DNA of 64,000 nt, taken from contig NZ_WFLM01000001.1 of the NCBI RefSeq assembly GCF_009208775.1, positions 599,325-663,324 of the forward strand, read 5' to 3'. How positions within the stretch are numbered: position 1 is the stretch's first letter; each line of letters starts with the position of its first letter. Positions 28,460 to 37,152 of this stretch are shown piece by piece. Below the pieces are notes generated by a model that saw only the letters and a program-made list of their open reading frames with translations, was not told the origin of the DNA and did not search any database. The position numbers and the translations under genes are program-made. The DNA comes from Silvanigrella paludirubra (GTDB lineage: Bacteria; Bdellovibrionota_B; Oligoflexia; Silvanigrellales; Silvanigrellaceae).

Positions 28460-28500
28460 CCTATAAAAATAAACTTTATTGAGTTTATTTTTATAGGTTT
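28460..28500 (+). terminator. Strong terminator after the 53-aa secreted peptide
   Basis: A 15-bp perfect stem, CCTATAAAAATAAAC (28460-28474) with GTTTATTTTTATAGG (28483-28497), then TTT. It starts 30 bases after the stop codon. Confidence 0.85.
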
Positions 28501-28519
28501 TTACTTATATGAATTATCT

Positions 28520-28731
28520 TTATTGAAGTATTCTTTTTTCCATTTCTTTATTAATAACTTCTTTTAATTTTTCAAAACTTTCGATCGTCTGATATGACAA
28601 ATAAATAACTCTTGTTCCATAAAAAAACTCGACTTTATTTTCAACTTCTTAAAACGAATTTCTATTATCTTTTCTAAGTTGAGATAATGATGGCTTCCAT
28701 TTTCAACTGGAATTTTAATAAAATCATTCAC
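28520..28731 (-). pseudogene. Frameshifted small gene downstream of the transposon-split gene
   Basis: GTG start after AGGAGG. It reads NDFIKIPVENGSHHYLNLEKIIEIRF, then needs a frame change to continue EVENKVEFFYGTRVIYLSYQ and ends at 28520, about 70 codons in all. Before the transposon inserted, this gene directly followed the split 97-aa gene (19 bases after its stop), so they formed an operon. Family unknown. Confidence 0.6.
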
Positions 28732-28749
28732 AAAAAATCCTCCTATATT

Positions 28750-28814
28750 TCATTTAAGGATCATTTTTTTGTTTTCGATATTTTTCAATAATTCAAGGGT
28801 ATTGAGGGGAATAG
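28750..28814 (-). pseudogene. C-terminal piece of the gene split by the Tn3 transposon
   Basis: When the transposon and one AATAG copy are removed, the frame from 37386-37153 continues here as PLNTLELLKNIENKKMILK and a TGA, giving a 97-aa protein. The uninterrupted frame across the junction is direct evidence for the insertion site. Confidence 0.75.
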
Positions 28815-28851
28815 AGGTAGGCGGTAAGAATTCGTACAGAATCGGACCACT
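28815..28851 (+). repeat. Tn3-family left terminal inverted repeat
   Basis: Reads inward AGGTAGGCGGTAAGAATTCG and on to CCACT at 28851. It pairs with 37116-37152 (five mismatches) and is preceded by target copy AATAG. Confidence 0.85.
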
Positions 28852-28910
28852 TTGAATTTTTAGCTCAATATTTAAGCATTATGTTTATACAAATACCCAT
28901 TTTACATCAT

Positions 28911-31907
28911 TCAAACTTTTAGTTCAAAGTCAATATCATCTAGTTTTCGATCCTGAATTTCATAAACTCCAAATCTGTTTACATGGCCAGTTCGATATGG
29001 ATTAATTTTTGAAATAAGAGTTGTATTAACTTTGATACCTTCGGAAGTAAGCTCTTTAACTGATTTTGTTATTGCATATACATTATAAAATGTAAGAACA
29101 ACGGCTATTAAATGGTTATATTTTATAACTCTCAATTGCTCTTCCCTGTCGTTCTTTGTAATCATATCTTCACCAAAATAAATCCATTTTACAAATTTAT
29201 TAAAAGATTCACATTTGTTAGTTGAAGATTGAACTATTCTTCTAAGATCTTGATCGGATAAATAATTGAGAAGATAAGTTGTTCGAATAACTCTGCCTAA
29301 TTCTCTAAAAGCATAATACAATTTATTTTTTCTAGAACTAGTGTTTAATCTTTTTAATATTGTTGATGGATTTATTTTTCCAGCCTTAATTGATTGAGCA
29401 ACCCTGATCATATCATATAAATATTTTCCAATTAGATCCAAATCAATTTTTTCTTTTGTAAACAAGGAATCTATATGTTTAAAAATTTGTTTTGAAGATG
29501 GTTTGTAAAAATTTAAATCTTTCCAATTTTTTATTCTTGGCATTAATTTTATACCTAGAAGATACGATAAACCAAATCCTGTGAGCATTTGAGCGTGAGA
29601 ATCCCCATGAATTGTATCAGGCTGGATATCTGATTTATTTTTTGAAAGTCCGTCTAAAATAAATATACCTTCTCTCATACCGCAAGATATGAAATGAGAA
29701 AATAATGCAATATAAGTATCACTAACATGATAATATCCAATTCCTCCAAACTGACCATATCTTATATGATATTCGGAAAGTAAATTATTATCATACATAT
29801 CCCAATGAGTTCCATCAGCAGCAGCTCTTGAGCCATTTCTCCAAAGTTTAGGTAAATCAAATTTGTTATAAATATTTATAACACTTCTAATACAATTATC
29901 AATTTTATCAACGGAAGTATGCCTTAAATTCAAAAATGAAATTTTCCTTCTATTTACTTCAGGAACAGCTTTTGCTGTTTGAGTAGGACCAAGACCTGTA
30001 CCATAAGCAAAAATCGTTAAAATATAACGCATTTCTTCATCTTTAATTTTTGCTGCATGTCCACTATTTGGCCCGAAGAACTTTGTTAAATTTAATAAAT
30101 TATTTCCAGAAATTAATATATTTAATAATGACATAGAATGTTTTTGCATCTTTTTATCAAGCATGCTCTCTAATTCTTTTAGTTTTGCTTTATCTTTTTC
30201 AATAGGAATATATTTCTTTAATTTAGGTTCTTCATTTTGAATTTTAAAATCTGGATTTTCTTGAAAAGTTTCATCAGTAAAATTGGCTGATTTTTCTAAA
30301 TTATTTTGAATATCTATAATAAATTGTTTCTTATCTGAGGAAATTCCTATTAATTTTCCATATTCATCTAGCGTTCTTAGTGACTCTTCTTCAGAAATAA
30401 GTTCTTTTCTATAATCAGAGAAATCAATGCTATTATTTATGCACAAATCTCCAGCTTGTAACTCAAGCATTATTTGATTACATAAGCAAGCTTCAAAATG
30501 TTTTCTATTTATTTTTTGAGGGAAACTATCTCTTTTCTTTTTTCCAGTTACTAACTTCCACCAATTTTCAGGTATCCATGAAAAATCAATTAGAATTGGG
30601 CCTGTTTTGCCTTTACGTTTATAAATTCTCCCTGGATATAACCATTCAGTTGTTGTATCCTTATGAAATAACATATATTCAATTGCATTTATAATTGAAC
30701 TATCTTCGCTAGTAGATGATAAATTCAGTACAGTAAGTATTTTCAATAATCTTTTTCTACTTTGTTTATAATGATTCCACACAAATCTGTTAAAATTTTT
30801 AATTCAAGATTCTACTTGTGTTCTTGCATAATCAAATAATTCTTGATTAGTATTTACAATATTTTTAATTTCATTGATTTTGTCTAATTCTTGAATTCCT
30901 GATTTTACTTGATCCTCAATTTCATTAAATGTTTTAAATACTGATTCTGTTTTTTCTGATTTTTTATCAAGATAAATTTGAAGTTCAAAATTTGCTCGGA
31001 CATTGAATTTTTTAATTCTTTTTATAAAAATATTGCATAAATAGTCATTAATTTTAGCTACTTTTGTATATAAATAACAAAGTATTAATGTAAGTCGTTT
31101 TTCTTCTTTAACTTTAAATAAGCTTCCAACATCATAACCATTAGCTTCTTCATAGAATGTCTGTATTTTTATAGGAGGCAAATGTTGAATTAAATAGTTA
31201 TACCGTGACATGATTTGCAATAATTTTTGCCGCATCAGCATATCAGCCATGAGTTTAAAACTAGGTTTTTCTAAATCTTTTTTTAAATCATCCCACAATG
31301 AATGCTCTTGATTTTTTTCTAAGAACAAATTTCCTAAATAATATCTTCCAGGCTCATCAAGTTTTTCAAAAGTATCTTTATATATTTTATGATTAACTTT
31401 TGCTCTATGATATTTATAAATATCATGAATAGTTCTAAAAGCAGGAATTTCAAATCTCTCTTTAACGAGATACTCCAAGCTAATATTTATTAAATCTATA
31501 AGTTCGTGCTTAATTAATGCTATTTCTGGCAATATCCTTTCAAGTAAATCATTTCCACCATTACTAAATTGTTTTATACTTAAATATTCTCTTATGCATT
31601 TAACATGCCTTCTTTTTGTACCTGAATCTTGATATCCATGGATCAATTCATTAATTGTTCCCTTGAAATTTGATTTCTCAACAATAAATTTAATAACAAG
31701 TTCTGGAATTTCATTTAGCTGAATAAAATAACCAATATTTTGAAAGCATTTTAAAAGAAGAACCATACAGAGAAGTGGTTTTTCACCTGTTGAGTTATTT
31801 CTACAAAATTCTATTTCTTCCTCATTTGGAAAAAATAATTTTTGCAATTCATTTTCCGAATATGTTTTTTTAAATCTCGGGTATGCAGTGTCCTCAAAAT
31901 TAAGCAT
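28911..31907 (-). pseudogene. tnpA: Tn3-family transposase with one in-frame TGA
   Basis: 998 codons in one frame with a single TGA at 30804-30806. The N-terminal 367 codons carry the DUF4158 DNA-binding region (PRFKKTYSENELQKLFFP). The C-terminal part carries the DDE domain: AAADGTHWDMY, DTIHGDSHAQ and STNKCESFN hold the expected Asp, Asp and Glu. Size is normal for Tn3 TnpA (about 990 aa). A GTG eight codons after the stop could restart translation, giving a 623-aa piece. Either one nonsense mutation has killed the gene, or the two parts are made separately. It starts at an ATG with GAGG upstream. Confidence 0.85.
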
Positions 31908-32000
31908 GTATATTGTTACCTCAAAATACCTGACATAAACCTTGGTTTACGGCAGAAAATTTAAATAGATAGATAGCGTTCCCGCCCTATTTGACACAGT

Positions 32001-32015
32001 TACTTACCGCCTACC
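32001..32015 (-). repeat. Third, partial copy of the Tn3 end sequence
   Basis: Reverse-complement reads GGTAGGCGGTAAG, identical to the outer 13 bases of both transposon ends, then diverges (TAACTGTGTCAAATAGGGCG). It lies 94 bases upstream of the transposase start. It may be an old end of a smaller element or a transposase-binding site. Confidence 0.6.
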
Positions 32016-32020
32016 AATAT

Positions 32021-32173
32021 ATGAAATTAAATATATTAATTACTAGGCTTGTTAAGGTTGCAAAAGAAAATAAATTATTCATAAGTGAAGAAGAAATAGA
32101 TTTAATAAGGGTAGATATACTTAATTATTTAATTGGTTTTGTGAAGAATAAAAAAATAACTTCGATTAGTTAG
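32021..32173 (+). CDS. Possible 50-aa hypothetical protein
   Basis: MKLNILITRLVKVAKENKLF onward, helical and charged, ending TAG. It starts right beside the partial transposon-end copy, has no good ribosome site, and is the only plus-strand frame inside the transposon. It may be a fragment of a gene disrupted by an earlier insertion. Confidence 0.3.
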   Translation: MKLNILITRLVKVAKENKLFISEEEIDLIRVDILNYLIGFVKNKKITSIS

Positions 32174-32273
32174 CTAGAAATATTATGCAAAAACAAAATG
32201 GGATCAGAACAAAAATCAAAAAATGTAATTAAAGGGGAAGATATATATAACAATATCTTTTTGTTTTAATTCA

Positions 32274-32717
32274 TTATAAAATCCTTGATAACTTTTTTTC
32301 ACACCCTTCTTGCTTTGCTTTAATGCTTAATTTTTCATAATAAGTGCTTACAAAATCCTTCTTTAACCCATGTACTAAATCAAAAATTCGATAAGAAATA
32401 GAAGTGTTTCTCTCATCTGCTTTTTTGAGTATGTTTTTTTCAAGTTGTTCACCTCTTTCTAAAAAAGCATCCATTTCTTCTTTATATATCTCGCAATCTT
32501 TTGGTTCCTTATAATTTAAAAAATTATAAGTTAATTTGTAATATTCAAATATAGCTTCTTTTTTAAATGTAGCTACATCTTTTTCTATTTGATTTACGGC
32601 ATCATCTAGTTTTTGTTGATCATTAGCCAACTTTTTTTCATAGTCTTTTGTATCTGGTTTACAAGAAACTATTGATATAAATGCAAAGCTGGTAATTATA
32701 ATATTTTTTAAGTTAAT
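32274..32717 (-). CDS. Lipoprotein, 147 aa, apparent ATT start
   Basis: The open frame extends 29 codons upstream of the first conventional start (a TTG at 32630) and encodes a perfect lipoprotein signal, NLKNIIITSFAFISIVSC-KPD. The only initiation-like codon at its head is ATT (32717), seven bases after AAGGGA. Either ATT is used, or an ATG has mutated. The mature protein is helical and Lys/Glu-rich with two Cys (PKDCEIYKEEMDAF, KQEGCEKK). It is the last gene of the exported-protein set of the transposon. A nine-G tract lies 74 bases upstream. Family unknown. Confidence 0.65.
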   Translation of the reverse strand: MNLKNIIITSFAFISIVSCKPDTKDYEKKLANDQQKLDDAVNQIEKDVATFKKEAIFEYYKLTYNFLNYKEPKDCEIYKEEMDAFLERGEQLEKNILKKADERNTSISYRIFDLVHGLKKDFVSTYYEKLSIKAKQEGCEKKLSRIL

Positions 32718-32790
32718 GTGCTTTTCCCTTTTATTTCTTCATTTTCATTTTAAACGACAAACTCAAAAAATCGACGTTAGAAGATTTTTA

Positions 32791-32799
32791 GGGGGGGGG
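32791..32799 (+). repeat. Homopolymer of nine G (poly-C on the coding strand)
   Basis: Nine consecutive G in otherwise very AT-rich DNA, in the 85-base gap between the 247-aa gene stop and the lipoprotein start. Such tracts slip during replication and can change promoter spacing. It could also be a sequencing-length error. Confidence 0.8.
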
Positions 32800-32802
32800 A
32801 TG

Positions 32803-33546
32803 TCAAGTGCAATATTTGTAATATGGATCTTCAGGATTTTCACAAGTAGTAAGAGTTGTTTTATTTTTACGTCTATATTCAATACCAGAAATAATTGTCT
32901 TTAAAAAATTCCCGTATTGAAATTTTGAGTTAATTAGGATCAAACTATAACCATTAGTTCGTTCATCATAAACAAAAGCATGTGCCATAAATTCACTTAA
33001 AAAGAATTCTGTATTATTTATTATAAATTCTTCTAAAAGTTGTTTAACAGCTGCATTTTGATCAGCGGTTAGAAATCTTCCATATTCTTCATAAAATTCT
33101 GGAGTAAATAATTTTTGATATTCTTTAATATTATTTTCCCGCACTGTCGGCTCATTAACCCAGCCAGAACCATCAGCATTTAAAGTCTGGCTTAAAATTT
33201 CATCTTTATTAATTGGAATATATCTATTCATTGCTGAATAAGCCATATTTTGCAAAATTGAAAATCTTCCATAACTAAGCTTAGGGTATTTTGCTTTGCT
33301 ATAATTATACGTCCAGCTTTCCATTTCTTTTTTATTTTTTTCCCAAATTTCTCCCTTAACCTTTTTCTCTGCATTTTTTGCCGCAATATCCTCTAATCTC
33401 TTTTTCTCCTCAAAATACGCTTTTTGTTTAGCAATACTTTGCGCGTATGTTTCAGTTGCTCCCCCATCCTTCCCATCTCTACAACAAGCAATAGTTTCTA
33501 GAGCTGGAAACAAAGAAATAGATAAAGCTAATAATTTTAATTTCAT
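32803..33546 (-). CDS. Secreted hypothetical protein, 247 aa
   Basis: AAAGG site six bases before ATG. The signal peptide ends near ALETIA, followed by CCRDGKDGG, so processing may be at Ala or the protein may be lipidated at the first Cys (a TIAC lipobox-like context). Residues 35-80 are a charged helix (KQKAYFEEKKRLEDIAAKNA); the rest is mixed, with Cys near the C-terminus (TTCENPEDPYYKYCT). Family unknown. It sits in the same-strand set of four exported or membrane proteins inside the transposon. Confidence 0.7.
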   Translation of the reverse strand: MKLKLLALSISLFPALETIACCRDGKDGGATETYAQSIAKQKAYFEEKKRLEDIAAKNAEKKVKGEIWEKNKKEMESWTYNYSKAKYPKLSYGRFSILQNMAYSAMNRYIPINKDEILSQTLNADGSGWVNEPTVRENNIKEYQKLFTPEFYEEYGRFLTADQNAAVKQLLEEFIINNTEFFLSEFMAHAFVYDERTNGYSLILINSKFQYGNFLKTIISGIEYRRKNKTTLTTCENPEDPYYKYCT

Positions 33547-33689
33547 ATATGGCCTTTAAAAATAAGAATATGGAAAACAAATATTACAAAATATAAATTT
33601 ATATGGTTTTCAAAATATATAGATAATTCATAAGTTAAGTAGTAATTGCATATTTAAGACTTGAGACACTCAAGAAACGCAATTAAAAC

Positions 33690-34484
33690 TTATCTAGCCC
33701 AATTGCCGTGAGATTTGCCTTTTCCTGAAACGATTTTGCCACCGTTTCCAATTCGATTTGACATATTTCCTATTGTATCCCTACCTTCATGATATGTACG
33801 GGTATCTAATCGGCCACCTAACGTTGCATTATTTTTTACTGTTTGTTCAATGATGTTATAAATAGCTTTTGAAGCAGCGACTTGAAATTCTTGCACGGCT
33901 TTTATATCGGTAATTTGTGGTATTCCCATACGGCCATATTCAGTGGTTCTAGCTCCGTCTATCACCCCGCTTTTAAAGCCTTCAGGTGATTTGTCCCAGC
34001 TTTTTTGAACAAAATCTTTTGTGGCAGTACCACCATTTACAATAGAACGTCCCGCCTTATCAACTACTTTTGAAGTCAATTCTATTCCTTTTGTAATAAT
34101 TTGACCCCAATTTCTTTTTTGTCTTGTATTAAAATAAATAAATTGATCATTTTTAAAAGCGTAATCTGCTTCTGCTTTATTCGTTGATAAGAAACATCTT
34201 CCGTTTGTTAAGCAAAGGATATAAGTAGACGCAACCGTACCATCAACAAAATAAATTAAGTTCTCTTGCAAAGCTGTTTGTGACGTTGGATGAATTACGG
34301 TGTCATAAGATTCTATTTTAGCAATAAGTGCATTTCCTTCATACATCTCAGCAACACAAAAATCAGCGGTACCGCAAGTCATTTCGGTCATGTAATAATT
34401 ACTTCTAGGTGTTTCATTGTTATTATTTTGAGCAAAAGAAGGGGAGCATACCAAAAATGATGATAAAGTAATAAATTTATTCAT
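33690..34484 (-). CDS. Secreted hypothetical protein, 264 aa
   Basis: Starts at the ATG five bases after AAGGA; ten open upstream codons were dropped because this start gives a clean signal peptide (MNKFITLSSFLVCSPSFAQ). The N-terminal half has paired Cys (TCGTADFC, LCLTNGRCFL) suggesting disulfides. The C-terminal half is Gly/Asn/basic and ends with GRDTIGNMSNRIGNGGKI and a Lys/Gly/His-rich tail, a composition seen in some secreted toxin ends, but no catalytic motif is clear. Inside the transposon, upstream of the 247-aa gene. Confidence 0.7.
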   Translation of the reverse strand: MNKFITLSSFLVCSPSFAQNNNNETPRSNYYMTEMTCGTADFCVAEMYEGNALIAKIESYDTVIHPTSQTALQENLIYFVDGTVASTYILCLTNGRCFLSTNKAEADYAFKNDQFIYFNTRQKRNWGQIITKGIELTSKVVDKAGRSIVNGGTATKDFVQKSWDKSPEGFKSGVIDGARTTEYGRMGIPQITDIKAVQEFQVAASKAIYNIIEQTVKNNATLGGRLDTRTYHEGRDTIGNMSNRIGNGGKIVSGKGKSHGNWAR

Positions 34485-34604
34485 AAAATTCCTTTTAAAA
34501 TGAAAAAAAACCATAAAAAAACACGGTTTTAATTAAACTAACTATTTGTTTTAATAAGCAATTTTTAATATCATTAGAATAAAATTTAGTAAAGTAAATT
34601 GAAT

Positions 34605-34772
34605 TTAAAAATTACATATAAAATAATAAATATTAAAAATAAGAATAAGTATAAACCAAATAAGTTTACTGTAACGATATTTTTGCCATTGAGTTTTGAC
34701 TTCGTTCTCTTCTAAAAGCTGTATATTGCATTTTTCAACTTCACTCGGTTCTTTTAATTCCTTCATAACCAT
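34605..34772 (-). CDS. Small single-pass membrane protein, 55 aa
   Basis: ATG eight bases after AGGAGG. The first 35 residues are charged (MVMKELKEPSEVEKCN...), then one transmembrane helix (LIWFILILIFNIYYFI) at the C-terminus. The layout resembles tail-anchored small proteins. It precedes the secreted 264-aa gene on the same strand by 120 bases and may be its membrane partner or immunity-like factor; that is speculation. Confidence 0.65.
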   Translation of the reverse strand: MVMKELKEPSEVEKCNIQLLEENEVKTQWQKYRYSKLIWFILILIFNIYYFICNF

Positions 34773-34897
34773 TTCTTTAGCCTCCTTGGCTTGACTGTTC
34801 AGAGTTGGGAAAAATATGTAATAAATTAAAAAAAATTAACAAATTTTTACAATAATGACATAAGCATAACAAGAAAGATGAGCAAACTAGAGCGGGA

Positions 34898-34935
34898 GAC
34901 GGGATTCGTGTAAAAACGGCAATAGCATAATTTTA
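34898..34935 (+). repeat. Direct repeat, copy 1 (GGATTCGTGTAAAAA type)
   Basis: GGGATTCGTGTAAAAACGGC followed by AATAGCATAATTT; a near-identical 36-38-base copy occurs at 38136-38173 in the same orientation. The GGATTCGT core also occurs in the Tn3 ends (GGATTCGTAC), so both copies may be relics of related transposon termini. Confidence 0.55.
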
Positions 34936-36012
34936 AGGCATTTTGAATGATATCAAACTTTTTATTTCTTCATTCAACCGAGTTTTTAAAATATCATTTT
35001 CTATAAAATAATGTTTAAAATCTTTAAAAACCTTTGTAGATAATTTATTTGTAGCATAAGGGTTATGGATTACTGATATATGTGAAATACTTTTTTTAAA
35101 ACTTTTTTGCTCACTCATATTAATTCTAAGGTATTTTTGCACAGTTTTGAAAAAATAAGCGAACAATAATAATATATTTTTTGATTTTTCACTATAAGAG
35201 CATTTTGTAATTGGCATTATATTATTGTAAAATGAATCAAAAACGCTCTTGTTTGTATATAAAACTCCAGAAATAATATTATATTTATTAGAATTAAAAT
35301 AATCAATATTTATAGGTGTACCATTTTTTTTGAATATTTGATCTTTTTTTTGATAGCAACGAGAAATGGGCTGATCTTGATCTTCAATTGGAATAGAATA
35401 TGTAAGATCCCCAATTCCAAAGCATGCATTTACAATAAGTGGAAATCCATTTGCAAATTCTTTAGTTTGAATATCCTTATTAAGAGAACCTGTATTAATA
35501 GCTATCACTACAAGATCATTTTCTAAAATAATTCCTCTTTCTTTATATTTCGATATTTTTTCAGCCTTTGAATTAAATGATTCTGATATTCTTAACAGGT
35601 AATCTTCATCGGTTTGTGGAATATATACAGTTCCAATAGGTGAATCTTTAATTTTATTTTCATTATTTCCGCTTTGCGAAGCAACACATTCAATCCAAAT
35701 ATTTATATTATCATGCTTGATAAGTATATCAGGTCCTTCTTTGTTTGTTTTTTCAAAAATATAGCCAGTTTTATTTAGAACATAAAAAGTATAAATTTCC
35801 CATAATCTTGAATTGAATTTTCCATTTTTTCTAGATTCTTCAAGAAATTTCTTTTCATCTTCAGGGCAATATTTTATAAAATTCTGATATATATCATTAA
35901 TCCAATTTCTAAAGTCTTCTCTATCAGGATGGAATCTATTAAAACAATATGCGCAATCCATTAAATCATTTTTTATTCCATCATCAAATTTTTCATCCCA
36001 AAAGTTTACCAT
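34933..36012 (-). CDS. Nuclease-like protein (PD-(D/E)xK pattern), possible defence gene
   Basis: 359 aa, cytoplasmic. Around residues 70-110 it reads WE72IYTFYVL, GP94D95ILIKH and IWIE108CVA, which fits the E...PD...ExK layout of restriction-type nucleases, with Val in place of the last Lys. Hydrophobic strands flank the motif as expected. Four Cys in the first 50 residues (CAYCF, KYCPE) could bind metal. It lies 17 bases behind the HTH gene, so it is probably the third gene of the DUF6932/HTH operon. A role in phage or plasmid defence is inference from fold pattern and context. Confidence 0.5.
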   Translation of the reverse strand: MVNFWDEKFDDGIKNDLMDCAYCFNRFHPDREDFRNWINDIYQNFIKYCPEDEKKFLEESRKNGKFNSRLWEIYTFYVLNKTGYIFEKTNKEGPDILIKHDNINIWIECVASQSGNNENKIKDSPIGTVYIPQTDEDYLLRISESFNSKAEKISKYKERGIILENDLVVIAINTGSLNKDIQTKEFANGFPLIVNACFGIGDLTYSIPIEDQDQPISRCYQKKDQIFKKNGTPINIDYFNSNKYNIISGVLYTNKSVFDSFYNNIMPITKCSYSEKSKNILLLFAYFFKTVQKYLRINMSEQKSFKKSISHISVIHNPYATNKLSTKVFKDFKHYFIENDILKTRLNEEIKSLISFKMP

Positions 36013-36029
36013 TAAATATCCCGCTAATT

Positions 36030-36443
36030 TTATAACTTAACCATTCCAGAAATTTTTACATCAAGACATACTAATATTTTTAATAGAGTATCAGTTGTGG
36101 CATTGTGGTAATGATCAAGTTCATAACGAGCTATTTGCCTTGAATGTATATGGACTTTACGAGCAAAATCTTCAATTGTCATACCTTTTGCTATACGATA
36201 TTTAATTGGAGCATTCATTAAATCTTCTAAGGAAAATATTTGTATTTCAGAAGATTTATTATTTTTTAATAATTCATATTCATTTATTTCAGATTCTATT
36301 TCAGAAATAAGTTCTTCGATTTGTCCAACTGTAGCAAGTTTTAATACTTCTGGTTTGTTCTTTTTTTGCTCAGTGATAATTGATTCTTTTAAAATTTTTA
36401 CTTTTTCTTTTGCAGCTAAAAGTTGTTTTTGGCTAGTAATCAT
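36030..36443 (-). CDS. HTH (XRE-type) regulator/antitoxin-like protein
   Basis: 137 aa. The N-terminal half is a coiled coil (AAKEKVKILKESI, EELISEIESEINEYELL). The C-terminal half is an XRE-type helix-turn-helix (KGMTIEDFARKVHIHSRQIARYELDHY). Its start overlaps the DUF6932 stop by four bases (ATGA), the tight coupling usual in toxin-antitoxin pairs. It probably represses the shared promoter at 36901-36929. Confidence 0.75.
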   Translation of the reverse strand: MITSQKQLLAAKEKVKILKESIITEQKKNKPEVLKLATVGQIEELISEIESEINEYELLKNNKSSEIQIFSLEDLMNAPIKYRIAKGMTIEDFARKVHIHSRQIARYELDHYHNATTDTLLKILVCLDVKISGMVKL

Positions 36444-36883
36444 GGCTTATTCTCTCCTAAATTAACAACTAGGATACCCTTTGAATCACCTTCTCTATTA
36501 AGTTGAAAAAATCTTGGAAAAGGCAAACCAGAATCTCCTTCGGTAAAAGCAGCAGGAAAAAATTCCAGTCCATATTTGGCTTTCATTGGGAAGCGAGATT
36601 TCTGCAAAAAAACAGGATCTAAAATATCTAAATTAACTTTTTCATCATAACGCCAGCAGCCATCGATATCATTAGGTTCAAACTTTGAAGTAACAAAGCT
36701 TCCATCAATCCAGATTCTTTTAATACCCGCCAGCTTAAAGTTTTCAATGGCAGTTTTTAATCCTGAAATTAGAGCCTCTCTTCTTGGATTGCTTGTTCCA
36801 AATCGATTGTTTATTTGCTCAAGGGTTGCAATATGTTCGCCAGGTGGCAACTCACCGTTTTTATCAAATTCAGGAATACTCAT
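36440..36883 (-). CDS. DUF6932 nucleotidyltransferase-like protein
   Basis: 147 aa, GGAG site. MSIPEFDKNGELPPGEHIATL is the characteristic opening of DUF6932, and IWIDGSFVTSKFEPNDIDG has the GS...DxD pattern of minimal nucleotidyltransferases. Together with the HTH gene it forms a common two-gene module of mobile elements, thought to be toxin-antitoxin-like. Which partner is toxic is not known from the sequence. Confidence 0.8.
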   Translation of the reverse strand: MSIPEFDKNGELPPGEHIATLEQINNRFGTSNPRREALISGLKTAIENFKLAGIKRIWIDGSFVTSKFEPNDIDGCWRYDEKVNLDILDPVFLQKSRFPMKAKYGLEFFPAAFTEGDSGLPFPRFFQLNREGDSKGILVVNLGENKP

Positions 36884-36900
36884 CGGCTCTCCATAAGCTA

Positions 36901-36929
36901 ATCATAGCACCTTTTTATAGTCATGACAA
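36901..36929 (-). promoter_or_regulatory. Sigma-70-type promoter of the DUF6932/HTH operon
   Basis: On the minus strand TTGTCA (36929-36924), 17 bases, TATGAT (36906-36901), 18 bases before the DUF6932 start. An imperfect inverted repeat (AATCATGC / GCTATGATT) and a GTCATGAC palindrome in the spacer suggest an operator for the HTH protein. Confidence 0.7.
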
Positions 36930-37115
36930 GTTTAGCATGATTATATTAAAATGTAAAGAAAACGACGGTTTCTGGCAGTGGAAAAATATTGAAATTGCTT
37001 CATGATAAATCAATGAAAAGTTTATGCCAAAACACATGCCAAAATCAATCTGACAGAATTTAATATTATTGATGAGTTTTGTCATAAAATGTTTATTAAA
37101 GTATCAAATTTTTTC

Positions 37116-37152
37116 AGTGGCCCATTTTTGTACGAATCCTTACCGCCTACCT
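37116..37152 (-). repeat. Tn3-family right terminal inverted repeat
   Basis: Mate of 28815-28851; followed by target copy AATAG (37153-37157). Confidence 0.85.

Larger units (their letters stand above)
28815..37152. mobile_element. Complete 8.3-kb Tn3-family transposon
   Basis: The ends are 37-base inverted repeats (28815-28851 and 37116-37152) matching at 32 of 37 positions and starting AGGTAGGCGGTAAG. They are flanked by identical five-base target copies AATAG (28810-28814 and 37153-37157), the duplication length of Tn3 elements. The transposase gene ends about 60 bases inside the left end. Passengers are a possible 50-aa plus-strand ORF, a lipoprotein, two secreted proteins, a small membrane protein, a nuclease-like protein and a DUF6932/HTH pair. 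No resolvase gene is inside; an 18-20-codon resolvase stub lies 2.3 kb beyond the right end. Confidence 0.85.

Noticed and set aside
32716..32904. 62-codon plus-strand ORF crossing the G9 tract
   Set aside because: Antisense to the 247-aa gene and with no ribosome site; its Gly run is just the G tract.
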